In this document: positions 8,636 through 16,396 of the stretch, piece after piece
How positions within the stretch are numbered: position 1 is the first letter of the stretch
Layout: every line of letters starts with the position of its first letter
Origin: Prochlorococcus marinus XMU1412
GTDB taxonomy: Bacteria > Cyanobacteriota > Cyanobacteriia > PCC-6307 > Cyanobiaceae
Assembly (NCBI RefSeq): GCF_017696315.1
Contig: NZ_JAAORJ010000001.1
Span: 331,526-395,525 of the forward strand
Length of the DNA stretch: 64,000 bases
Reading direction: 5' to 3'
Program-made: the position numbers and the translations under genes
The notes under the pieces: generated by a model
Told to the model about the DNA's origin: nothing
Databases searched by the model: none
What the model saw: the letters and a program-made list of their open reading frames with translations, nothing else

Positions 8636-8817
8636 AGGTTAAATAATAAATTTTTTCTACTCTTACTTGTATACATTTTCTTGTCAACGATTTAATTTTA
8701 TTTGTTTACTAGCAGTTCTTAAATATGTATTAAATACAACTTTTTAAAATAGATAGTAATTAAGACTTATTCACATAGATTTAATTAAAGACTAACTTAT
8801 ATGAAAATACTTTAACT

Positions 8818-8961
8818 ATGAATAAAGAAGAAACAGCAAAGCAAAAAACTATTTTAAATGTAGGCTATTGTGAAACGACCTCTGAATGGCTCAATAGAAT
8901 CATTACTGAACTGGCAGATGAAAATAAAAATTTTGTAGATTTGTCAGTTATTTGTGCTTAA
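8818..8961 (+). CDS. Hypothetical 47-residue protein
   Basis: ATG at 8818-8820 opens a 47-codon frame ending TAA 8959-8961 (MNKEETAKQKTILNVGYCETT at the start, SVICA at the end). Composition and codon use look like a real gene of this genome, and it fills an otherwise empty 400-base gap. No family recognised. Confidence 0.45.
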   Translation: MNKEETAKQKTILNVGYCETTSEWLNRIITELADENKNFVDLSVICA

Positions 8962-9042
8962 TTTTTTAGAAAATATAGATTATTTTGATTTTATTTCAGT
9001 TAGCTTCTAAGTATAAGGGAAATTTAAAAGATATTTTGTGAT

Positions 9043-9510
9043 GTGAATCCTAATAAAAAAAACATAGAAATAATTAAACAATTCAATTTATCTCCTCATC
9101 CTGAGGGTGGATGGTTTAGAGAGATAGTAAGGAGTGAAAATTCTCTAATAAGGGAAGATGGCCAAAGTAGAAACTTTATTACGGGAATTTATTATCTTTT
9201 GGAGAGAGATGCAAAAAGTGCTTGGCACAGAGTAAAAAATGCTGATGAAATTTGGATTTATCTAAGGGGCGACCCTCTGAATTTATGGTGCCTAGATAAT
9301 GATAATAAGTTAATAAGAAATTTAATTTTAGATTCCAATAATCCAGTAGAAATGATCCCATCTGGATGTTGGCAAGCTGCAAAAAGTACAGGCGAATTTA
9401 CTTTAGTGAGTTGTTGTGTTGGCCCCGGCTTTGATTTTAAGGATTTTGAATTACTCAGAAATACAAATCATACTTCTAGATTGGATAAAGCAATTAATGA
9501 TCTTATTTGA
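9043..9510 (+). CDS. DUF985 (cupin_5) family protein
   Basis: This 155-residue protein starts at GTG 9043. It has the DUF985 hallmarks HPEGGWFRE (about residues 18-26), SAWHRVKNADEIWIYLRGDPL (about 64-84) and SGCWQAAKSTGEFTLVSCCVGPGF near the end. The family adopts a cupin barrel with conserved His and Glu that can hold a metal or sugar-like ligand. No reaction is established. It appears to be a single-gene unit. Confidence 0.87.
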   Translation: MNPNKKNIEIIKQFNLSPHPEGGWFREIVRSENSLIREDGQSRNFITGIYYLLERDAKSAWHRVKNADEIWIYLRGDPLNLWCLDNDNKLIRNLILDSNNPVEMIPSGCWQAAKSTGEFTLVSCCVGPGFDFKDFELLRNTNHTSRLDKAINDLI

Positions 9511-9580
9511 GTTATTTTTTTGTTTATATTTTTGAAATTATCCTCTAGATTTATAAGGCTACTCAATTAATCTATATTTA

Positions 9581-9958
9581 ATGAATCAAAATTCTGTCAA
9601 AACAATTGGTATTAATGATGAACCAAGAAAAGATTCATGCTTAGTATATGTAAATCAGGCTGATGGCTTAAAAGGCATCCTTGATAGGGATTTTAATGAA
9701 TGGTCGAATTTTGATAGTTGGGAAAGTATTTCAGTTCAGCAATGGATTTTTTCTAGAGCTTTAGAGGTTTTCAGAGGTAAGAAAATTGATATTAAATGCG
9801 ACTGTTGTGAAAATAATACTTTAATCCCAAATGATTTTGAGAGTATTAAAAAAGAAAAATGTTTTGGTAAAAAAAGTGCTTATATGATTGAAAAAGTTGT
9901 AGATGAAATTGTATTAGCTAAGGCGAGAAGAGAAAGTGATGGAACATATTCTGCGTAA
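9581..9958 (+). CDS. Conserved-looking hypothetical protein
   Basis: This 125-residue protein has a tryptophan-rich middle (EWSNFDSWESISVQQWIF) and a CDCC cluster at about residues 80-83 that might hold metal with further Cys at about 99. The C-terminal helix VDEIVLAKARRES is charged. Not recognised. It follows the DUF985 gene in the same direction by 70 bases. Confidence 0.6.
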   Translation: MNQNSVKTIGINDEPRKDSCLVYVNQADGLKGILDRDFNEWSNFDSWESISVQQWIFSRALEVFRGKKIDIKCDCCENNTLIPNDFESIKKEKCFGKKSAYMIEKVVDEIVLAKARRESDGTYSA

Positions 9959-9994
9959 GATTCATAAATATATATGGAGTGAAAAATCTTATAC

Positions 9995-10183
9995 TTACCA
10001 GTGAAAATTATCAGAAGAACCAATCGTTAAATTTCTAGTGGACATCTTATGGAACTTAAAGTGTACCGAATCACTGAACTCCTTTTCATCTGAGTAATTA
10101 ACAAGATCCACTGGGTCGATGTTTTCATCGAACCATTCATCATATTCAATATGGTTTGGTTCAGCAAAATAACTCATATCCAA
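9995..10183 (-). CDS. Hypothetical small acidic protein
   Basis: This 62-residue protein is very acidic in its first half (NHIEYDEWFDENIDPVDLV), then has a basic C-terminal third. It is convergent with the preceding gene. No family recognised. Confidence 0.5.
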   Translation of the reverse strand: MDMSYFAEPNHIEYDEWFDENIDPVDLVNYSDEKEFSDSVHFKFHKMSTRNLTIGSSDNFHW

Positions 10184-10317
10184 TTAATAGCTTTCAAAAA
10201 ACATATAAACGGTACAAGCGATACCAAATTAATATTCTTAATTTTTAGATAATCCATATTTTTAACTTTTTCATAAAGATTAGTTGCTAGAAAGATAGGA
10301 GAAATATCTATAAATTA

Positions 10318-10671
10318 ATGTCTCTAGATACAACCATGGTTTCTATCCATCCCCACTTCACAATCAAGGATGGGAAGATGGACCAGTGCATAGCTCTTTT
10401 AGAAGAAATTTTGGTACTGACAAAAGCTAATGAACCTGACTGTCTTTTTTTTAATATCACTACTTGCGGTTCAAATAAGGCTTATGTAAGAGAGGCATAT
10501 AAAGATGGTGCCGCCGCTTTATTTCATCTCAAAAATATGGGACATATAATTCCCAAGCTTTTTGAAGTGTCAGATATTACTGTGCAGGTCCAAGGCCCTG
10601 CCAAGGAGATTGAACCCTTGAAGGAAATACTGCCAGACGCTGATTTCTATGAAGCAATATCTGGATTCTGA
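10318..10671 (+). CDS. Antibiotic-biosynthesis-monooxygenase (ABM)-like protein
   Basis: This 117-residue protein begins VSIHPHFTIKDGKMDQCIALLEEIL and contains FFNITTCGSNKAYVREAYKDGAAALFHLKNM split over residues 46-76. The beta-alpha-beta-beta pattern and the 'region of a single small barrel that dimerises' are those of the ABM / YgiN fold. ABM enzymes oxidise quinol-like substrates without cofactor, but the fold is also used for non-enzymatic roles. Two further small proteins of likely similar fold follow, and this gene is closed by a clear terminator. Confidence 0.65.
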   Translation: MSLDTTMVSIHPHFTIKDGKMDQCIALLEEILVLTKANEPDCLFFNITTCGSNKAYVREAYKDGAAALFHLKNMGHIIPKLFEVSDITVQVQGPAKEIEPLKEILPDADFYEAISGF

Positions 10672-10685
10672 TTTAGATTGTATAT

Positions 10686-10727
10686 ATTGACAGTCGATCG
10701 CTAGGGGCTTTTAGCCCCCTTTTTATT
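10686..10727 (+). terminator. Terminator preceded by the ATTGACAGTCGATC motif
   Basis: The 14-mer ATTGACAGTCGATC lies at 10686-10699, 14 bases past the stop codon of the ABM-like gene. It is followed at once by a stem GGGGCT / AGCCCC (704-709 and 713-718 of this kilobase, loop TTT) and a T run. The same 14-mer precedes another terminator at 17297 and, with one change, occurs after the next gene at 11152. Confidence 0.8.
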
Positions 10728-10801
10728 TAGGAATTCAAAATAAATTAATCTTCCCTTTACTTATATCAAGTAACTTTATTATCAGCTCAAATATTATTTT
10801 T

Positions 10802-11149
10802 ATGGCATCAACTTTTTATATTGTTCATCATGAATTTAAGGCAGGAAAAGCTGAAAAATGGTGGGATACAGCTTATGCGGCAATGTCACCAGGTGGTGGA
10901 TGGGATGATGCGGTAGCAGCTAATAAAGAAAAAGGATTTTTTAACCATTCTGCAAATGCCGTAACTAAAACTGGTCCTGTATATTGTTTTTGGGAAGTAA
11001 AAGAGGGTATTTCAGCTGAGGAGTTTCAGGAGTTTATAGACGGTCCCTCTGGACCAGGTTTCGGACAAGATGCTCTGATGAATATCTGTAAACCAATTGA
11101 CATATCATTAATGAATGGACAAACACCTTATCCACCAGTTTTTTCTTGA
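10802..11149 (+). CDS. Small alpha/beta-barrel-like protein
   Basis: This 115-residue protein starts MASTFYIVHHEFKAGKAEKWWDTAY and ends in TPYPPVFS. It has the strand-helix-strand beginning seen in dimeric ferredoxin-like barrels, and PVYCFWEVKEGISAEEFQEF in the second half. It appears related in fold to its two neighbours but not closely in sequence. No function known to me. It lies alone between terminator 10703-10727 and the DUF3764-like gene. Confidence 0.65.
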   Translation: MASTFYIVHHEFKAGKAEKWWDTAYAAMSPGGGWDDAVAANKEKGFFNHSANAVTKTGPVYCFWEVKEGISAEEFQEFIDGPSGPGFGQDALMNICKPIDISLMNGQTPYPPVFS

Positions 11150-11151
11150 TT

Positions 11152-11165
11152 ATTGACAGTTGATC
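11152..11165 (+). repeat. Third copy of the TTGACAGT(C/T)GATC motif
   Basis: ATTGACAGTTGATC starts two bases after the stop codon region of the preceding gene. It differs at one base from the copies at 10686 and 17297. A weak stem (AAGC / GCTT) and a T run follow just ahead of the next ATG, so it may be a weak terminator or, given TTGACA, a promoter element for the next gene. Confidence 0.5.
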
Positions 11166-11193
11166 TAAAATAAGAAGCAATTAGCTTTTTGTT

Positions 11194-11478
11194 ATGACTA
11201 TTGAAACTACTGTTTTCACCTTTAAACTTTCAAATACATTTGAGGAGTGGGTAAAAATGTTTGATAGTCCAGAGATAGATGAATTTCATAAAACGGTAGG
11301 ACTTACTCCTCTATATCGTGGCAAAAGTTTAATTGATCCAAAAGAAGTTATTGTTATTCATCAAGCTGAAGAAGGTGTGGCTAAGCATGTTTTTTCAGAT
11401 CCTGAAACCATTAAGAATATAGAATCTGGAGGACATATTTATAGCACAACGAAAATCACAAGTTGGGTTTCTGATTAG
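11194..11478 (+). CDS. DUF3764 family protein
   Basis: This 94-residue protein begins METTVFTFKL-like (MTIETTVFTFKLSNTFEEWV), contains FDSPEIDEFHKTVGLTPLYRGKS, and ends HIYSTTKITSWVSD. This organisation matches the cyanobacterial DUF3764 family, which has no assigned function and probably the same ferredoxin-like barrel as ABM proteins. It is the third of three such genes in 1.2 kb. Confidence 0.75.
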   Translation: MTIETTVFTFKLSNTFEEWVKMFDSPEIDEFHKTVGLTPLYRGKSLIDPKEVIVIHQAEEGVAKHVFSDPETIKNIESGGHIYSTTKITSWVSD

Positions 11479-11603
11479 TCGAAAAAGTAACTATGCAAAT
11501 TTATATAAGTTTAATGCGGAACAGGAATCCCATATAAGATCTTTAAAAACTAAATTAGGATATAGCTGAGTTTAAGGATAAGAGTATTAACTAATTAGTT
11601 CGA

Positions 11604-11723
11604 CTAAATTATTAATAAGAATCTGAGTGCAAGCGGTAACCACAAGCATAGAAGAAGCATTAGTAAAAGAGTAATAGCATGGATATTTGGAATGTAATGC
11701 TCTTTTAAAATTTGTGTTTTCAT
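11604..11723 (-). CDS. Small membrane protein, second of a pair
   Basis: A minus-strand ATG at 11721-11723 opens 39 codons ending TAG at 11604-11606. Residues 14-38 form a strongly hydrophobic helix with TLLLMLLLCLWLPLALRFLLII. The start lies three bases beyond the stop of the 29-residue frame at 11727-11816, an operon-like spacing. Confidence 0.5.
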   Translation of the reverse strand: MKTQILKEHYIPNIHAITLLLMLLLCLWLPLALRFLLII

Positions 11724-11726
11724 AAT

Positions 11727-11816
11727 TTATCTCGCCTTCTTAAGTTTGATTTCTCTTCTGATAAGCAACGCTATTACCACAACACACATGTTCATTAGAA
11801 ATACGTCTAATGGCAT
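11727..11816 (-). CDS. Small membrane protein, first of a pair
   Basis: A minus-strand ATG at 11814-11816 opens 29 codons: a hydrophobic segment (MPLDVFLMNMCVVVIALLI) followed by a basic tail RREIKLKKAR, a positive-inside single-span topology. It is followed after three bases by a second tiny hydrophobic frame. Confidence 0.5.
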   Translation of the reverse strand: MPLDVFLMNMCVVVIALLIRREIKLKKAR

Positions 11817-11958
11817 TTTCTAAAAAAGTCTCTATTTAATTAATAGCAAGATTATTGATCTACGAATCAAGAGATGATTACAAATGTTTATTGGCTTAAT
11901 AAAAAGGAATTTAAAAATTAAATTTATGCTTAAATATCTCAGTTCACATAACTATTAA

Positions 11959-12261
11959 ATGGCTTATTCAGAAACAAGAATAGTAATAGGCGGTCTAGCT
12001 CATGTACCTGTTCTTATTTTTATAGCCAATTTTATTAAAGGTAAGTTTGGGATTAAAACTGAAGAGACAAAAGATACTGTAGTCAAAGGAGAGCCAGTTA
12101 AAATTATTGAGGTAAAAGATACTGTAGTTAAAGAAGGAAAAGCAGAAGCTATAAAAGAAATCTCTAGTAAGCTAGACAGTATCGAAAAGAAGGCTGATAA
12201 GCTTTATGAAAAGGTAAAGAAGAAAAAAAAGGATAAGAAGAAGAAAAAAAAGAATAACTAG
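11959..12261 (+). CDS. Hypothetical protein with membrane anchor and Lys-rich tail
   Basis: This 100-residue protein has a hydrophobic stretch at about residues 8-27 (IVIGGLAHVPVLIFIANFI) that could anchor it. A Val/Lys/Glu repeat follows in which KDTVVK occurs twice (about residues 38 and 54), and it ends in an extremely basic Lys tract. Such a tail could bind nucleic acid or membrane. Not recognised. Its last four bases overlap the end of the convergent gene. Confidence 0.6.
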   Translation: MAYSETRIVIGGLAHVPVLIFIANFIKGKFGIKTEETKDTVVKGEPVKIIEVKDTVVKEGKAEAIKEISSKLDSIEKKADKLYEKVKKKKKDKKKKKKNN

Positions 12262-12443
12262 ATTGAGATCCTATCAAGCATTAATATGTCTTGAGCTTGT
12301 ATTGTATCTCTCTTATCTTCATCTTCGGGGTCTTTATAAGATTCAATTTCAGCTTGAATTTTTCTCTTGTAAACTCCTTTGATATAGTCCATTTCTCTTT
12401 TGTCTTTGTCCAGAATTGAGAATGGTGATCTTTTTAAGTTCAT
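12258..12443 (-). CDS. Hypothetical small charged protein
   Basis: This 61-residue protein (MNLKRSPFSILDKDKREMDY at the start) is strongly charged and probably helical. It is convergent with the Lys-rich protein gene and follows the 45-residue acidic gene at 12471 by 27 bases, so those two may share a transcript. Confidence 0.5.
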   Translation of the reverse strand: MNLKRSPFSILDKDKREMDYIKGVYKRKIQAEIESYKDPEDEDKRDTIQAQDILMLDRISI

Positions 12444-12470
12444 AACTTTCTCCTAAAAAAATAAATTTAA

Positions 12471-12608
12471 TCAGCTCCAGTTTTTATCAGATTCAACAAA
12501 GCTATCTAATGTTTGCTGGTTCCTGATTTCTTCTTCAAGAAGTTCTTCTTCTGATCTTTCTTCAATCTCAGATTTATAATCTTCTTTTAGTGTGGATTTC
12601 GTAGACAT
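12471..12608 (-). CDS. Hypothetical 45-residue acidic protein
   Basis: The minus-strand ATG at 12606-12608 gives 45 residues, about a third of them Glu or Asp (EERSEEELLEEEIRNQQ in the middle), ending in DKNWS. It is probably a single helix. No family recognised. Confidence 0.45.
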   Translation of the reverse strand: MSTKSTLKEDYKSEIEERSEEELLEEEIRNQQTLDSFVESDKNWS

Positions 12609-12750
12609 TTGCTCATGAAGACTACATCTATGTTCTAACTAGTTAGAGAGGCTATTCGACTAATAAATTTGTACGGTTTGAGGTACTCCCATATACGGAT
12701 AAAGGATCAACAATTTAATTTAAATATGGATAAAATGTATGAAATTTTGA

Positions 12751-12837
12751 TCAATTTTTGCCTTTAAGAATCATCAATAAAGGTAGACCAACAAGCATCA
12801 AACTCTCATCAATTAATAAAAAAGTATTCAGGTTCAT
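12751..12837 (-). CDS. 28-residue hydrophobic protein, partner in a duplicated gene pair
   Basis: The minus-strand ATG at 12835-12837 overlaps the TGA of the upstream 67-residue gene (ATGA), implying translational coupling. The product starts MNLNTFLLIDESLMLVG and is mostly one hydrophobic helix ending in KGKN. A near-identical partner (22626-22721) lies downstream of the related 62-residue gene inside the integrated element, with nearly every change being conservative. That shows the frame is under selection. Confidence 0.65.
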   Translation of the reverse strand: MNLNTFLLIDESLMLVGLPLLMILKGKN

Positions 12838-13037
12838 TTATCCATTCCTTCTGGGGTATCCCAATTTAGAAAAATCCCTTTTTTAATTGGTTGTCTTTTC
12901 ATATCATCCATCTCTTTTCTGATTTTGTTGTAGTAGGCCAACTCCTCTGGATCATCAGAACCAAGACCATAATTCATGATTGCTGCAATATATATTTTGT
13001 GCATCCGGTATGACGATAGTGGTATAACTACAGGCAA
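12834..13037 (-). CDS. Hypothetical protein, first gene of a duplicated pair
   Basis: This 67-residue protein contains SSYRMHKIYIAAIMNYGLGS and EELAYYNKIRKEMDDM. The protein at 22721-22909 keeps almost the same sequence, with differences mainly at the N-terminus and in the basic/linker segment before LNWDTPEGMD. Function unknown. This copy lies just outside the left repeat of the element and the other lies inside it. Confidence 0.7.
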   Translation of the reverse strand: MPVVIPLSSYRMHKIYIAAIMNYGLGSDDPEELAYYNKIRKEMDDMKRQPIKKGIFLNWDTPEGMDK

Positions 13038-13111
13038 ATTTTTTTAAATATATTTGAATTCTAGTTAAAATGCTGATTTACGAGATCTCAGTTATATTAA
13101 TCAATTTCTCA

Positions 13112-13209
<98 letters not shown>

Positions 13210-13223
13210 CCGTTCATGATTGC

Positions 13224-13252
13224 CTGCAGCACAATGATTCTGAAGTGTGCAG
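13224..13252. repeat. Inverted repeat next to the left att repeat
   Basis: CTGCAGCACA and AAGTGTGCAG form a nine-pair stem with one bulged G, starting 15 bases inside the element. Together with the hairpin at 38434-38461 it puts an inverted repeat close to both ends, as arm-type recombinase sites or regulatory sites might be. The rest of 13210-13407 has no gene. Confidence 0.5.
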
Positions 13253-13407
13253 AATAAATTTAGACGGCCTATCTGTAACTGTCAAATTATTTCCAGGGAG
13301 TGCTGTAGTAGTGGTTTAGTCCATTTATTTTCATAAAAACTTTTTAAAGGGACATTTAAAGAACTTTCTGCTAATTTTCTATTAAAATCAGGCTTCTATT
13401 CATTCAG

Positions 13408-13974
13408 ATGTCCAAGGAATATCCTCTTTTATTTCCTGAATTGGTTAAACAGTTCAACTCGATAGATCAGTTAAATGACGAAGATAGTAATTTGATTGAA
13501 GATGAATGGGATGAGGAGGGCATAAATTATAAAATTATTGAATATGAGGCAGAGGGTAGTTTTTATAATGACTTCAGAGTTTTATGTTATAAAAATAAGT
13601 ACTATAGATGTTCATTCGATGATCATGTAATAGAAGGCTATATGTCTAAGGAACTGTATGAAAAATTCTATGACGTTTACTTTAATGAAGAATGGATAGT
13701 TGCAGGAGAATGGATAGAGATTGATAAGGAATTAAATGATGATGAGGTGCCGGAAGGTAATTATTTCTTTTCGATCCCATCTATTGTGCAACTTCTAGAT
13801 GGTGGAAAGAAGATCGACAATAGATGTATTAATGAAGATTATGAGATTGATACTGATTGGTTAATTGATACTGATGAAAAGGATTTTAAAAATATAATTT
13901 ATGGCGTTTATGGATTTGGAAAAGAAGTTTTATTCAATGATGAATTTGTAATTAAACATAGATATATAGGCTAA
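13408..13974 (+). CDS. Very acidic hypothetical protein at the left end of the element
   Basis: This 188-residue protein is dominated by Asp, Glu, Tyr and Phe (EDEWDEEGINYKIIEYEAEG near residue 32, a further Glu/Asp run near 110-117) and has hardly any basic clusters. It is a soluble mixed alpha/beta protein by pattern. I do not recognise it. Its acidity is compatible with a DNA mimic or an inhibitor of a basic partner, but this is only a thought. It converges on the acidic 735-residue gene with a 44-base gap. Confidence 0.65.
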   Translation: MSKEYPLLFPELVKQFNSIDQLNDEDSNLIEDEWDEEGINYKIIEYEAEGSFYNDFRVLCYKNKYYRCSFDDHVIEGYMSKELYEKFYDVYFNEEWIVAGEWIEIDKELNDDEVPEGNYFFSIPSIVQLLDGGKKIDNRCINEDYEIDTDWLIDTDEKDFKNIIYGVYGFGKEVLFNDEFVIKHRYIG

Positions 13975-14018
13975 TAAATAATAAATTTTGACTAACTACT
14001 TTTGCAGATAATGACCCC

Positions 14019-16226
14019 CTAATAATCTGAATAAACATGGAGGTCGCCAAGTTTTAAAATATCATAATTTTCAAAGTAAGAGCATTCAAAATCATTTTCA
14101 AAAACATATGAGTTTATATTCGCTTCTTTATTAATGTAATTATCATCTACTTTTATACAAATAATACAATTTGAACTTTGAAAATATCTTCCACCATTAT
14201 CATCACTAAAACTACTTTCATCTACACCAGGAGCTATCATTATAAATTGCCTATCAGAACTTAATTTAATAACTCCTTCATTAGGATCTATACCTTTTTC
14301 TTTTTTTAAAAATTCTTCAAAATTATATGGGGACAAAAAATATTCATCATCAGGAACATCATTTTGTTTTTCAAATGATTTTAATTCGTTCACTATTTTT
14401 TTATCAGCAATACGTAAAACCTTCTCAAAATCTCCAATAAGATATTTTCCTCTAGGTAGTTTGCCAATTTTCCATTCAGCCGGGAATTCGTAGTCAGGTA
14501 TTTCAAACCCACTATTTTTTTTATTTTTTAAAGCTTTAGTATGTTCTATAAAAAAGTCTTCCACTAGAGCAATATCATCACTATTCTTATTGGTTGAATT
14601 ATATCCATATGATTTAATATTTTCATATCTTGGAAGAATATCTTTTTCAATTTTTCCAAGTAATTCTTCGCCTTTAAGTTTTTTATAATTAGAAAAATCT
14701 GTTTTAAATTCGGGGAAGTCTTTTGTTAATTGTCTTCCTTTTGGATATTCATATTTGCATGATCTTTCCCAACACTTTTTAAAAATTTTCAAAATCATAT
14801 TTATATCAAGTTCCGACTTAAATTCTTGATAGTTTTTATAAGGACAACTTGAACTATTACCTATATAAAATAACCATGTTTCATCATCTCCTTCTAATGG
14901 GTCATCAACAGCTTCATGGTATCTAGTTTCTAAATAATCCAGTATTCCCTCTTCAGTACTAACCCAATCAAATAAAGCAGGAAATTCTTCTTCTAAAAAA
15001 GTTTCATCTAGTCCATGAGCATCAGGATCAGAATCATCTAGAAAAATTGTGATTGCTGAATATGTTGCAGATGAAATCTTTTTTTCATGAAAATATGTAC
15101 AAACTTCATTTGAATAACAATACAAATGTATAAAGAAAGCGTTAACGGAAACTGGTTTCATTTTTGTAAATTTTTCTTTAATAGAACCATTAAATACTTT
15201 CAGCATTATTTCGTAGTTGAGATCATCTAAAAATTCTGTCAAATCTCTATATTTCAGCGATTCCCCAATTTTGAATCTTTTCTTGATCACTTCCCAAACT
15301 TCAATTTCCCCTTCTAAGGGGGTTAGACCTCCTTTTATTTGATTTTTAAATGAATCAACAGATGATATATCATCAAAAAATTCTTCTTTTTCTTCAAGTA
15401 GTTCCTTACTTTTAAGACCTTCAGCAACTATTGTGAAGCATTGAAGCGTGGCTTCATTAATTTTTTTGTTCAAATAAAGAATTTTTATAATCCTAGTGAC
15501 CTCTTCTGAGTTAGGAATTTGTTGGATAGGTTTATTTTCAGAAAGTTCTAAATAATTATCTAACCAATCTGCATAAAAATCCCAATCAGGCATAATATCA
15601 ATCTGATCTTCTTCATTTTCCAAATAGATTGAATATCTAAGTATGTCTTTCCAATCGAATGTATTTCTTTTTAAAACATCCCATACAGACTCATCATCAT
15701 TAAAAATTAAACCAATATTAAGACATTTGTTAAAAAGATTTGGAGCGGTATAGAAACCTAAATTCTTCATCTTCTCTTTAATAGCATCTTCATCAGGTAC
15801 ATGAATTCCCAAAATCAAATCAAATGGGTCTTCATGATTTTGTAAGTCTTTGTCCAAGACAATTATTATATAAGAATCAGGATCTTCGTCCCATACAATT
15901 TCAAACCCTTCAGATTTCAAAAATGTGTAGACTTCTTTTCCAATAATTCTTGTTTCATCAAGTGATGGATTTTCTTTACCTAAACCAAAACCCAGACACA
16001 TTGCTTTTTCTTTATGTGCCCTCTCTTCTTCTGCTTGAGTGAATACTACAAATTTTTTATCTTTACCGTATTCTCTTGCATCTTGAATAGCATCACGCCA
16101 CATCTCCCAAGCTCCGCAATCTATGTAAAAGTTTTTTTCTTTTTCTAGCTTTGAGAGAGATTTTTGAAGTTCCACAATATTTAGAGCAACATTCACACTC
16201 AATTTTTTATCTATTCCTAAAGGCAT
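14019..16226 (-). CDS. Large acidic hypothetical protein, N-terminus DUF6891-like
   Basis: This 735-residue cytoplasmic protein is rich in Asp/Glu. Residues about 30-125 (a Cys-Gly-Ala-Trp segment, FVVFTQAEEERA, then LGFGLGKENPSLDET, IIGKEVYTFL, and GFEIVWDEDPDSYIIIVL) resemble what I remember of DUF6891, a family of immunity-like bacterial proteins. That match is unverified. The remaining 600 residues have no motif I know. There are repeated Trp-Phe-Asp patches and a late segment around LPRGKYLIGDFEKVLR that is reminiscent of small beta-rich 'calcium-binding / DUF4241-like' immunity proteins. A chain of immunity-like domains is one possible reading. No signal peptide or membrane segment. Confidence 0.6.
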   Translation of the reverse strand: MPLGIDKKLSVNVALNIVELQKSLSKLEKEKNFYIDCGAWEMWRDAIQDAREYGKDKKFVVFTQAEEERAHKEKAMCLGFGLGKENPSLDETRIIGKEVYTFLKSEGFEIVWDEDPDSYIIIVLDKDLQNHEDPFDLILGIHVPDEDAIKEKMKNLGFYTAPNLFNKCLNIGLIFNDDESVWDVLKRNTFDWKDILRYSIYLENEEDQIDIMPDWDFYADWLDNYLELSENKPIQQIPNSEEVTRIIKILYLNKKINEATLQCFTIVAEGLKSKELLEEKEEFFDDISSVDSFKNQIKGGLTPLEGEIEVWEVIKKRFKIGESLKYRDLTEFLDDLNYEIMLKVFNGSIKEKFTKMKPVSVNAFFIHLYCYSNEVCTYFHEKKISSATYSAITIFLDDSDPDAHGLDETFLEEEFPALFDWVSTEEGILDYLETRYHEAVDDPLEGDDETWLFYIGNSSSCPYKNYQEFKSELDINMILKIFKKCWERSCKYEYPKGRQLTKDFPEFKTDFSNYKKLKGEELLGKIEKDILPRYENIKSYGYNSTNKNSDDIALVEDFFIEHTKALKNKKNSGFEIPDYEFPAEWKIGKLPRGKYLIGDFEKVLRIADKKIVNELKSFEKQNDVPDDEYFLSPYNFEEFLKKEKGIDPNEGVIKLSSDRQFIMIAPGVDESSFSDDNGGRYFQSSNCIICIKVDDNYINKEANINSYVFENDFECSYFENYDILKLGDLHVYSDY

Positions 16227-16396
16227 TTATAAGGATCTAATTGAACTAGATTTTATATCTTTATTTAAAAAAAACATATTTACCTAAAAATTCTTGAAAA
16301 CTAGTATTTACTTTATTACCTATAAAAATAATTTTGTTATTAGTTTCTTGTATAGATAATCTATAGATAAGAAAGATTATTTATGAATTAAAAATC

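Noticed and set aside
9179-9382. Minus-strand frame opposite the DUF985 gene
   Set aside because: It is the antisense shadow of a gene with clear family motifs.
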